Assembly: GCA_050734915.1 (NCBI GenBank) | Contig: JBOHUX010000027.1 | Coordinates: 1 to 18,677, forward strand | Direction of reading: 5' to 3' | Origin: JBOHUX01 sp050734915 | Lineage (GTDB): Bacteria; Chloroflexota; Dormibacteria; Dormibacterales; Dormibacteraceae | DNA length: 18,677 nt | Notes under the pieces: model-generated | The model's database searches: none | Told to the model about the DNA's origin: nothing | The model's input: only the letters and a program-made list of their open reading frames with translations | Position numbers and translations under genes: made by a program | In this document: positions 12,656-18,661 of the stretch, in pieces | How positions within the stretch are numbered: position 1 is the first letter of the stretch | Layout of the letters: every line of letters starts with the position of its first letter

Positions 12656-14302
12656 ATGAAGCTCCCGGAGCGGGCGCGGGCGCAGCACGCATGGCGCGAC
12701 GCATACGAGTCCGCCCCCCTGCGCGATGACGATCTCGAGACCTCCACCATCTCGGGGATCCCGGTCCAGCCGCTCTACACGGGCGACGACGTGGCCGGGA
12801 TCGCAGAGGAGCTCCCGGGCCAGTTTCCCTACACGCGCGGGATCCACGCCAGCGGCTACCGGGGGCGCCTTTGGACGATGCGCCAGTTCTCCGGCTTCGC
12901 GACCGCGGAGGAGACCAACCGGCGCTACCGGTACCTCCTCGCCAACGGCCAGACCGGGCTTTCGGTCGCCTTCGACATGCCCACCCTCATGGGCCAGGAC
13001 TCCGACGCCCCGACCAGCCGGGGCGAGATCGGCCACTGCGGGGTCGCCATCGACTCCCTGGCCGACATGGAGACGCTCTTCGAGGGCATCCCCCTCGACC
13101 GCATCACCACCTCGATGACCATCAACTCGCCGGCCGCCATCCTGCTCGCCATGTACGTGGTGGTGGCGGAGAAGCAGGGCGTCCCCGCGAACATGGTCTC
13201 GGGCACGCTCCAGAACGACATCCTGAAGGAGTACATCGCCCAGAAGGAGTACATCTTCCCGCCCGGCCCCTCGATGCGCCTGGTCGTCGATTCGATCGAG
13301 TACTGCGCCCGGGAGGCCCCCCGCTGGAACACCGTCTCGGTCTCCGGTTACCACATCCGCGAGGCGGGCTCGACGGCCGCCCAGGAGCTCGCCTTCACCC
13401 TCGCCGATGGCTTCGCCTACGTGGACGCCTGTCTCGAGCGCGGCATGAAGGTGGACGACTTCACCCCCCGGCTCTCGTTCTTCTTCGACGCGCACATCGA
13501 CTTCTTCGAGGAGATCGCCAAGTTCAGGGCGGCGCGCCGGATCTGGGCCCGCCACATGCGCGAGCGGTACGGGGCCCGCGACGAGCGGTCCTGGAAGCTC
13601 CGCTTCCACACCCAGACCGCCGGCGTCTCGCTGACCGGTCAGCAGCCGGAGGTCAACATCGCCCGCACGGCGCTGGAGGCGCTGGCGGCCGTCATGGGGG
13701 GCACCCAGTCGCTGCACACCAACGCCATGGACGAGGTCCTCGCCCTGCCCACCGACAAGGCGGCCAGGATCGCGCTCCGCACCCAGCAGGTGATCGCCTA
13801 CGAGACGGGGGTCGCCAGCGCGGTGGACCCGCTCGGCGGGTCGTACCTGGTCGAGCGGCTGACCCGGGAGATGGAGGAGCAGGCGGAAGCCTACTTCCGC
13901 CGCATCGAGGCGCTGGGGGGCGTGATCCCCGCCATCGAGGCGGGCTTCTTCCAGAGCGAGATCGCGGACGCCAGCTTCCGATACCAGCAGGAGCTGGAGG
14001 CCAAGCGCCGGATCGTGGTCGGGGTCAACCGGTTCGAGACCGACGAGGAGGCGCCGATCGACATCCTCCGGATCAGTCCCCAGCTGGAGACAGAGCAGGC
14101 GGACCGCGTGCGCGAGGTCCGGGCGCGACGCGACCAGGCCGCCTGGGGCCGGGCGCTGGAGCGGCTCCGCAAGGCCGCCGAGGGCACCGAGAACATGATG
14201 CCCTTCATCCTCGAGGCGGTCCGCGCCTATGCGACCGAGGGCGAGATCATGGGCACGCTGGTCGAGGTGTTCGGGCTCTACACGGAGAAGGCCGCCATCT
14301 AG
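12656..14302 (+). CDS. B12-dependent acyl-CoA mutase large subunit, isobutyryl-CoA-mutase-like
   Basis: This is the substrate-binding TIM-barrel subunit of an adenosylcobalamin acyl-CoA mutase, 548 residues, lacking the B12 domain that is carried by a separate gene downstream. Motifs include LWTMRQFSGFAT, GLSVAFDMPTLMGQDSD, DILKEYIAQKEYIFPP, SGYHIREAGS, LSFFFDAHIDFFEEIAKFRAARRIWA, RFHTQTAGVSLTGQQPEVN and MGGTQSLHTNAMDE. Most published methylmalonyl-CoA mutases have Tyr89 and Arg207 (P. shermanii numbering), whereas isobutyryl-CoA mutases have Phe and Gln. Counting from the shared His (His244 there, His233 here), this protein has Phe78 and Gln196, both in the mutase frame with the same 118-residue spacing. 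Gln196 cannot bind the free carboxylate as Arg does, so isobutyryl-/n-butyryl-CoA interconversion is more likely. Ala105 is kept, which argues against 2-hydroxyisobutyryl-CoA mutase. The start is set by the hexamer just upstream. Automatic annotation would probably call it methylmalonyl-CoA mutase. Confidence 0.9.
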   Translation: MKLPERARAQHAWRDAYESAPLRDDDLETSTISGIPVQPLYTGDDVAGIAEELPGQFPYTRGIHASGYRGRLWTMRQFSGFATAEETNRRYRYLLANGQTGLSVAFDMPTLMGQDSDAPTSRGEIGHCGVAIDSLADMETLFEGIPLDRITTSMTINSPAAILLAMYVVVAEKQGVPANMVSGTLQNDILKEYIAQKEYIFPPGPSMRLVVDSIEYCAREAPRWNTVSVSGYHIREAGSTAAQELAFTLADGFAYVDACLERGMKVDDFTPRLSFFFDAHIDFFEEIAKFRAARRIWARHMRERYGARDERSWKLRFHTQTAGVSLTGQQPEVNIARTALEALAAVMGGTQSLHTNAMDEVLALPTDKAARIALRTQQVIAYETGVASAVDPLGGSYLVERLTREMEEQAEAYFRRIEALGGVIPAIEAGFFQSEIADASFRYQQELEAKRRIVVGVNRFETDEEAPIDILRISPQLETEQADRVREVRARRDQAAWGRALERLRKAAEGTENMMPFILEAVRAYATEGEIMGTLVEVFGLYTEKAAI

Positions 14303-14398
14303 CGTGTCGGTCCCCGCGGGATCTCTGGGATCAGACGATCTGGGCGCGGCCCCGCTTTCCAGGCCGATCCGAGCCGCGGCCCCCCTTGCGGAGGGCCC

Positions 14399-14737
14399 TC
14401 AGATCGCCCGGCGGCGCTTGGTCCCGCGACCCAGCCCCACCAACCGGAGCAGCAGGAGGAGGATGAGAGCGCCCAGGAAGGCGATGATGATCTGGCTGAT
14501 GATCGGGTGGCCCACGATGGTGACGTGGACGCCGAAGTAGTCCGCCAGGAAGCCGCCCACCACGGCGCCGATGATGCCGACCACGATGTCGGCCAGGAAG
14601 CCCAGGCTGTGGCCCAGCATCACCCGGCTGGCCAGGAAGCCGGCCACGAGGCCCACGATGACCCAGACGATGATCGTGTGCAGGTCGAGCTGGATTGAGA
14701 TGGTCTGCGCCAGGATTGGCGTCGCTAGCAGAGTCAT
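14399..14737 (-). CDS. GlsB/YeaQ/YmgE-family (transglycosylase-associated) stress membrane protein
   Basis: This is a small inner-membrane protein of 112 residues with three hydrophobic helices at about residues 20-40, 46-67 and 76-100, then a basic tail (GRGTKRRRAI). IIVWVIVGLVAGFLASRVM, LGFLADIVVGIIGAVVGGFLADYFG and the final Leu-rich helix match the family named after transglycosylase-associated protein, often induced by general or acid stress. The family is usually 80-90 residues; this one has a longer N-terminus (about 15 residues, possibly partly a signal anchor) and a middle insert. It lies on the minus strand between the two mutase subunit genes. A perfect TTGACA-N17-TATACA promoter sits immediately upstream, with only 9 bases from the -10 to the ATG. 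Function of the family is poorly known. Confidence 0.85.
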   Translation of the reverse strand: MTLLATPILAQTISIQLDLHTIIVWVIVGLVAGFLASRVMLGHSLGFLADIVVGIIGAVVGGFLADYFGVHVTIVGHPIISQIIIAFLGALILLLLLRLVGLGRGTKRRRAI

Positions 14738-14746
14738 TGTCTGCTA

Positions 14747-14775
14747 TGTATAAAACCTGTCACCTCTGATGTCAA
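14747..14775 (-). promoter_or_regulatory. Near-consensus sigma-70 promoter of the GlsB-type gene, leaderless
   Basis: On the minus strand TTGACA (14775-14770), a 17-base spacer and TATACA (14752-14747) form a -35/-10 pair matching the housekeeping consensus at 11 of 12 positions. The -10 ends 9 bases before the ATG at 14737, so the transcript should begin at or within about 3 bases of the start codon. This is the best promoter in the window and anchors the reading of the weaker -10-only sites elsewhere. Confidence 0.85.
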
Positions 14776-14799
14776 CTTCCCCAGTATGGCGGCGGGGGC

Positions 14800-14805
14800 C
14801 ATAAT
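14800..14805 (+). promoter_or_regulatory. -10-like hexamer before the mutase small-subunit gene
   Basis: CATAAT ends 13 bases before the ATG at 14819, leaving a leader of roughly 5-6 bases. It favours 14819 over the in-frame ATG at 14786, which lies upstream of this hexamer. The -35 position holds only a weak TTCCCC-like sequence. Confidence 0.4.
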
Positions 14806-14818
14806 CGTAGGGACCAGG

Positions 14819-15247
14819 ATGCCAGCCCCCACGCCCGCCACCACGAGGGTCAGGCCGCTCCGGATCGTCCTCGCCAAGGTCGGCCTCGACGGCCATGATC
14901 GCGGCGTCAAGGTGGTCGCCCGAGCGCTCCGGGACGCCGGATACGAGGTGATCTACACCGGGCTGCGCCAGACCCCGGAGATGGTCGTCGACGCCGCCCT
15001 CCAGGAGGATGCGCAGGTGATCGGGCTCTCCTTGCACTCCGGGGCCCACATGACCCTCTTCCCGCGGGTGATGGAGGTTCTGAGGGAGCGCCGGGCCGAG
15101 GACATCGTGGTCTTCGGGGGCGGCATCATCCCCGCCGATGACGCCGCCGAGCTGAAGCGGCTCGGTGTGGCAGAGATCTTCACCCCGGGCACGCCGCTCC
15201 AGGAGATCGTGGAGTGGCTCGAGACGCGGTTCGCGGCCGCAGGCTGA
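14819..15247 (+). CDS. B12-binding small subunit of acyl-CoA mutase (IcmB/MCM C-terminal domain type)
   Basis: This is a stand-alone cobalamin-binding domain of 142 residues that would pair with the separate large subunit at 12656. The signature D-x-H-x-x-G is DGHDRG (24-29), with His26 as the expected lower axial ligand to cobalt. It is followed by ARALRDAGYEVIYTGLRQTPE, the S-x-L region IGLSLHSGAHMTLFP, and VVFGGGIIPADD with GVAEIFTPGTP that close the Rossmann-like fold around the nucleotide tail. An in-frame ATG at 14786 would add 11 residues. I choose 14819 because the added residues are not family-like and a CATAAT hexamer lies between the two. It is separated from the large subunit by about 500 bases carrying an oppositely oriented gene, so it probably has its own promoter. 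It ends 20 bases before the convergent transpeptidase gene. Confidence 0.92.
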   Translation: MPAPTPATTRVRPLRIVLAKVGLDGHDRGVKVVARALRDAGYEVIYTGLRQTPEMVVDAALQEDAQVIGLSLHSGAHMTLFPRVMEVLRERRAEDIVVFGGGIIPADDAAELKRLGVAEIFTPGTPLQEIVEWLETRFAAAG

Positions 15248-15267
15248 GGTACGGGCTCGCCGGCGGG

Positions 15268-16596
15268 TCAAGCCCCCTTGGGCCCGGTCAGCGGCTGCCC
15301 GGCGGCGTCCACCGTGATCTGCGAGAGCTGGTTGGCCACCGTCGTGCCGTCGCCTGGGAAGACGACCACCGGCGTCCCGATCGGCGCCCAGTTGAAGAGG
15401 ACTGTTTCGGCCTGCCCCGGGAGGTGGATGCAGCCGTGGCTGGCGGCGGGCCCGAACTGTGAGCCGGGGCCGTACTGGGAGGGGTACTCCCAGCTGGCGT
15501 CGTGCAGGCCCTCACCGGTGTCGGTGAACCAGAGGACCATCTGCACCACCGTCGGCGGGTAGTACCACTGCGAGGTCTTGGGCCAGGGCGACCTCATCGT
15601 CCAGGGTGAGTTCTTGGCGAGGACGCGCATCCGGCCCAGGTCGGTCGGCAGCTGAGGCCGGCCGGTCGTGACAGGCGTGTTGACGACCAGGTCGGCGCCC
15701 GCGTAGGCCCACAGATGCTGGGCGGTGTAGTCGACGACGATCGCGTGGGCGGGCATGTCGGCGACCATCTGCTGGTGGATCGTCTGGCTGTAGTGAATAG
15801 CGCCCGCCGCCGCCAGGGCGACCTGGTGAGGATCGGTCGCGGTGAGCAGGGCCCCATAGCGCTCGAGCGAATCGACCGCGTGCGTGAAGCCGGTGAATCT
15901 CATGTAGGCCGCGATCGAGGCGTCGTTCCGGCCTCCGGCCAGAGCCAGCCGGCCGGCCTGCTGGACGGCCGCCACGCTGCCCCCCTTCTGGGCCATCAGC
16001 TGCTGGGCGGAGGCCTCGAGGGCGGCCACGACCGCCTCCTGGGCCTTCGCCAGCGCGGCCGCGTTGCTCAGAAGCGTCTCGGCCTGGGCGGTCACGGCGC
16101 GGAAATCGCGGGGGAGGACGGCCGCGCCCTCGGCCGACTGCAGCGTGTGGAGCTGGGACTGGAGCGGCGCCAGGTCGGATGCGTCGACGCCCACCGTGGC
16201 CGCGTCGCCGACCTGCGCCTGGGTCTTCAAAAGCGTGTCAAGCGACTGCTGGCGGACGTTCTGGAGGGCCGCCGACTCCGCCCCCCGAAGGCTGGTCCGG
16301 AGCTGGGCCAGTTCGGCTGCCAGCCGCTGGTAGAAGCCGGGCTGGTCGACGACCCACAGCGGCGCCTGGGCCGCCTCCAACTGCTGGTCCCGGGTCGCGA
16401 CGGGCGCCAGCTCGGCCGGGGTGTAGCCGGCGCCGGCGGCCTGGCGGAGCTCGGCGTGGAGCCGGCCGCGGGCGGCGTCGTACTGCCCGGAGGCCTGGAA
16501 GGCCTGACCCCCGTAGGCGCCGATGAAGACCGCGCCCGCGGCGAGCACCCCGGACGAGCCGAGGACGACCGCGCGCCGCCTCCGTGACTTCTTCAT
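15268..16596 (-). CDS. Membrane-anchored L,D-transpeptidase (YkuD domain) with long helical stalk
   Basis: This enzyme makes or modifies 3-3 peptidoglycan cross-links outside the membrane. The 442-residue product starts KKSRRRR, followed by a single hydrophobic helix (about 9-30) that acts as signal anchor. Residues 35-260 are Ala/Gln/Leu-rich and strongly helical with coiled-coil character, likely a stalk across the wall. The YkuD catalytic domain begins at about 290 (AIVVDYTAQHLWAYAGADLVVNTPVTTG). It contains the active-site ASHGCIHLPG, with His387 and nucleophile Cys389, and ends GTPVVVFPGDG. I start at the ATG 16596, preceded by GGGGGAAG as a ribosome binding site. The frame is open to another ATG at 16722, but the extra 42 residues are Pro-rich and would run over the L25 promoter. 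It converges with the mutase small-subunit gene and diverges from L25. Confidence 0.9.
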   Translation of the reverse strand: MKKSRRRRAVVLGSSGVLAAGAVFIGAYGGQAFQASGQYDAARGRLHAELRQAAGAGYTPAELAPVATRDQQLEAAQAPLWVVDQPGFYQRLAAELAQLRTSLRGAESAALQNVRQQSLDTLLKTQAQVGDAATVGVDASDLAPLQSQLHTLQSAEGAAVLPRDFRAVTAQAETLLSNAAALAKAQEAVVAALEASAQQLMAQKGGSVAAVQQAGRLALAGGRNDASIAAYMRFTGFTHAVDSLERYGALLTATDPHQVALAAAGAIHYSQTIHQQMVADMPAHAIVVDYTAQHLWAYAGADLVVNTPVTTGRPQLPTDLGRMRVLAKNSPWTMRSPWPKTSQWYYPPTVVQMVLWFTDTGEGLHDASWEYPSQYGPGSQFGPAASHGCIHLPGQAETVLFNWAPIGTPVVVFPGDGTTVANQLSQITVDAAGQPLTGPKGA

Positions 16597-16701
16597 GCTT
16601 CCCCCAAGCGACAACGGCTCCGGCGGGGGATTGGTTCCGAACGGCGCCCAACCTGACGCCGGCGCCGGCCCCGCCGCGAGGACCGTGGTGGGATCGTCGG
16701 C

Positions 16702-16708
16702 TATGATA
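16702..16708. promoter_or_regulatory. Back-to-back -10 hexamers in the L,D-transpeptidase / L25 divergent region
   Basis: The heptamer TATGATA reads as TATGAT on the plus strand (toward L25, 17 bases before its ATG) and as TATCAT on the minus strand (toward the L,D-transpeptidase, with a leader of about 100 bases). Both resemble -10 elements and share six bases, so this may be a bidirectional promoter. No good -35 is seen for either. Confidence 0.4.
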
Positions 16709-16724
16709 CGGATCTCCCCCATCC

Positions 16725-17411
16725 ATGAGTCCCACCACGCCGTTGAGGTTGAAGGCAGAGAACCGGGAGGTGCAGGGCAAGCACCTGCGCCGCCTGCGTG
16801 CCGAGGGCAAGCTGCCGGCGGTCGTCTACGGCCACCGCGCCGACGCGTCCGCGCTGATGCTCGACCGGCACGAGTTCGAGCGCGTCTTCGCCCGCGCGGG
16901 CAGGACCCACCTCCTGGACCTCGTGATCGAGGGCGGGCGCGCCCAGAAGGTGCTCGTCCGCGAGGTCCAGAACCACCCCCGCCGGGTGGGGCCGATCCAT
17001 GTCGACCTCTATCGGGTCGATCTCAAGGAGAGGCTGCACGCGGAGGTCCCCATCATCCTCACCGGCGAGTCGCCGGCGGTCAGGCTCGGGGATGGCGACG
17101 CGATCCCCGGCATCCACGCGCTGCGGGTCGAGTGTCTCCCCGGCGACATCCCGGATTCGATCGAGGCGGACATGTCCGGGCTCGACCACACGGAGTCGGT
17201 GCTGCGGGTTTCCGACCTCCACGTCGCTGACAACATCACCGTGCTCAGCGATCCCGAGGACGTGGTGGTCAAGATCGCCGCCCGGCGCGAGCTGGCGGCC
17301 GCCGAGGAGGAGGAGGTCAGCGGCGAGGCGGCCCCGGCCGCCGAGGGTGAGGCGGCCTCGGACCACGGCGCCCCCGAGGGCGAGGGGCCCGGCTCCCAGG
17401 CGAGCGGCTAG
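16725..17411 (+). CDS. rplY: 50S ribosomal protein L25, CTC (general stress protein) type
   Basis: L25 binds 5S rRNA in the large ribosomal subunit; the two-domain CTC form is also a stress protein in Gram-positive bacteria. The 228 residues comprise the N-terminal 5S-binding domain (about 1-95: LKAENREVQGKHLRRLRAEGKLPAVVYG, then VREVQNHPRRVGPIHVDLYRVD). The C-terminal beta domain follows (about 100-190: HAEVPIILTGESPAV, VECLPGDIPDSIEADMSGLDH, VVVKIAARRE), then a low-complexity acidic tail of about 35 residues rich in Glu, Ala and Gly. The start at 16725 gives a normal N-terminus. A TATGAT hexamer lies 17 bases upstream, leaving a leader of about 10 bases. The gene is followed by a strong hairpin. 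The usual neighbour pth (peptidyl-tRNA hydrolase) is absent here. Confidence 0.94.
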   Translation: MSPTTPLRLKAENREVQGKHLRRLRAEGKLPAVVYGHRADASALMLDRHEFERVFARAGRTHLLDLVIEGGRAQKVLVREVQNHPRRVGPIHVDLYRVDLKERLHAEVPIILTGESPAVRLGDGDAIPGIHALRVECLPGDIPDSIEADMSGLDHTESVLRVSDLHVADNITVLSDPEDVVVKIAARRELAAAEEEEVSGEAAPAAEGEAASDHGAPEGEGPGSQASG

Positions 17412-17415
17412 GAGC

Positions 17416-17433
17416 GTGGCTCCTCGGAGCCAC
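17416..17433. terminator. Perfect hairpin after the L25 gene
   Basis: GTGGCTC (17416-17422) and GAGCCAC (17427-17433) pair perfectly around the loop CTCG, starting 5 bases after the rplY stop. No T-run follows, so it is not a textbook intrinsic terminator. The position just after a stop and 31 bases before the next start fits transcript-end formation or mRNA 3'-end protection. Confidence 0.45.
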
Positions 17434-17450
17434 TGACGCCGCGGTCGGGC

Positions 17451-17456
17451 GACAAT
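17451..17456 (+). promoter_or_regulatory. -10-like hexamer of the MscS-type gene (leaderless GTG start)
   Basis: GACAAT ends 7 bases before the GTG at 17464. This favours that GTG over the ATG two codons later and suggests a leaderless mRNA. No convincing -35 is seen. Confidence 0.4.
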
Positions 17457-17463
17457 ACCGGCC

Positions 17464-17979
17464 GTGAAGATGGACTGGCAGGCGTTCGTCGAGGCGGTGG
17501 CGGTCTTCGCCGCGTTCCTGCTCGCCGCCCAGCTCCTGCGCCGCCTCGCCGACGGGTTCCTGGAGCGGCGCCAGTCGCGGACCGGGGCGGTCCTGCTGGG
17601 CACGCGGGTCCTCTACTTCGGCTTCATCGCCCTCGGTGCCTTCGTCGCCCTCGCGATCGGGCTCAGGGCGGAGAACGTGGCGCTCATCGGTGTGCTGACG
17701 GCGACGTTGGTGACCGGACTGGGCGTTCAGGATCTGATGAAGAACTACGTCTCCGGCTTCTACATCCTCTTCGAGAAGGACATCAAGGTGGGGGACGTGA
17801 TCCAGTTCGGGGACAGCGCGGGGACGGTGACGGAGGTCAAGGCGCGGGTCACCTACCTGCGGGGTGAGCAGGGCGAGCTGGTGATCGTTCCCAACTCCGA
17901 GCTCTTCAACAGCACGGTGGTGGTGAAGACCGTCCGCGAGCCGCCGCCCCTCCAGGCGCCGAGGGCGCGCCGTCGCTAG
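17464..17979 (+). CDS. Minimal MscS-type mechanosensitive channel
   Basis: MscS channels open when membrane tension rises and release solutes on osmotic downshock. This product is 171 residues against about 286 for E. coli MscS. Three transmembrane segments lie at about 8-25, 43-66 and 70-92. The third is the pore helix with the family-like VTGLGVQDLMKNYVSGFYILFE turn. It is followed by the beta domain KVGDVIQFGDSAGTVTEVKARVTYLRGEQGELVIVPNSELFNSTV. The protein then ends with a short Pro/Arg-rich tail, so the alpha/beta cytoplasmic cage of larger members is missing. The end is a real stop, not a window edge. The start is GTG, supported by a GACAAT hexamer 7 bases upstream. Its stop codon shares bases with the stop of the convergent kinase-like gene. 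Confidence 0.85.
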   Translation: MKMDWQAFVEAVAVFAAFLLAAQLLRRLADGFLERRQSRTGAVLLGTRVLYFGFIALGAFVALAIGLRAENVALIGVLTATLVTGLGVQDLMKNYVSGFYILFEKDIKVGDVIQFGDSAGTVTEVKARVTYLRGEQGELVIVPNSELFNSTVVVKTVREPPPLQAPRARRR

Positions 17980-18605
17980 GAGAAGGCTCCCAGGATGACC
18001 CGGCAGAGGGCCTCCAGCCGGGTGCCCTCGAGCCCGCTCTCCTCCTTCAGCAGCCGCTTGGTCTCCAGCTTCGCCAGCTCGGCGTGCTCTCCGGCCGCGA
18101 TCTGCGACGCCAGCGAGCGGAGGTGGAAGGTGTGGTCGGGCCGACCCCCGCCTCCGTCCAGGTCCGTCTCATGCCGGTCCAGACCGACGTGCCGGGACCA
18201 GATCCCGATCTCGCGCTCCCCGCTCTCCGGCGAGTCGGAGAGATGCAGGCAGTTGACGCCGGCGTAGATCCCGTATCGCTCGCGGAGAGAGCCCGGCCGC
18301 GCCTTCTGGACGAACGTCTCACCGAGCTCGTACCGGAGCGTCTCCAGCATGGCCGGCTCGGCCGCCACGCGGCCGACGAGGACCGGCAGCGCCGTCATGA
18401 AGTCGACGAGCCATGGGAAGAACGGGCGCCCGCGCAGGAAGTCGTAGTGGGCCTCGATCAGCTCGGTGCTCGGCTGGAACCACGTCAGCGCCTCCAGCCT
18501 GGCCCCGAGCGAGGCCTCCTGGCCGGCCAGCCAGGCCGCGACCGCGGATCGCACCGCCAGCCGGTGGCCGGCGTCGGGCTTGAGGATGAGGAGAGCCTGG
18601 GCCAT
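17976..18605 (-). CDS. Divergent nucleoside diphosphate kinase-like protein with C-terminal extension
   Basis: Nucleoside diphosphate kinases move the gamma-phosphate between nucleotides through a phosphohistidine. This 209-residue protein keeps the family landmarks: ALLILKPDAG near the N-terminus (Lys9), a HYDFLRGRPFFPWLVDFMT segment equal to the usual HY...PFF..LV, GETFVQKARPGSLRERYG (Thr and Arg contacts), and NCLHLSDSPESGEREI with the active His121. Ordinary enzymes are 135-150 residues. Here a tail of about 65 residues, charged and helical after a Gly/Asp loop, is added and is not recognised. The usual HGSDS reads HLSDS. I start at the ATG 18605 because a TAGAAT hexamer ends 7 bases upstream; a TTG at 18611 would leave one base. 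Whether it is a general kinase or has another role is open. Confidence 0.8.
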   Translation of the reverse strand: MAQALLILKPDAGHRLAVRSAVAAWLAGQEASLGARLEALTWFQPSTELIEAHYDFLRGRPFFPWLVDFMTALPVLVGRVAAEPAMLETLRYELGETFVQKARPGSLRERYGIYAGVNCLHLSDSPESGEREIGIWSRHVGLDRHETDLDGGGGRPDHTFHLRSLASQIAAGEHAELAKLETKRLLKEESGLEGTRLEALCRVILGAFS

Positions 18606-18612
18606 CGGCAAG

Positions 18613-18618
18613 ATTCTA
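18613..18618 (-). promoter_or_regulatory. -10-like hexamer of the nucleoside diphosphate kinase-like gene (leaderless start)
   Basis: On the minus strand TAGAAT ends 7 bases before the ATG at 18605. The same hexamer, TAGAAT, serves the LCP gene at 10174. It decides between the ATG and the TTG two codons upstream. No -35 is evident in the GC-rich flank. Confidence 0.5.
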
Positions 18619-18661
18619 GGCAGGCCGAACGGGAGGGAGGGCGTCGCCGCCGCCTCCCGGA

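Noticed and set aside
14303..14398. Candidate terminator stems between the mutase large-subunit and GlsB-type genes (for example GGTCCC/GGGATC at 14309-14323 and GGCCC/GGGCC at 14378-14397)
   Set aside because: Stems of five or six pairs, one with a G-T pair, and no T-run. Such pairings are common by chance at this GC content.
14786..14818. Earlier ATG for the mutase small subunit
   Set aside because: The additional 11 residues are not family-like, and the CATAAT hexamer lies downstream of this ATG. It is not excluded.
16597..16722. Longer start (ATG 16722) for the L,D-transpeptidase
   Set aside because: It would put 42 Pro/Gly-rich residues before the basic signal anchor and overlap the L25 promoter. 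ATG 16596 has a ribosome site and a proper N-terminus.
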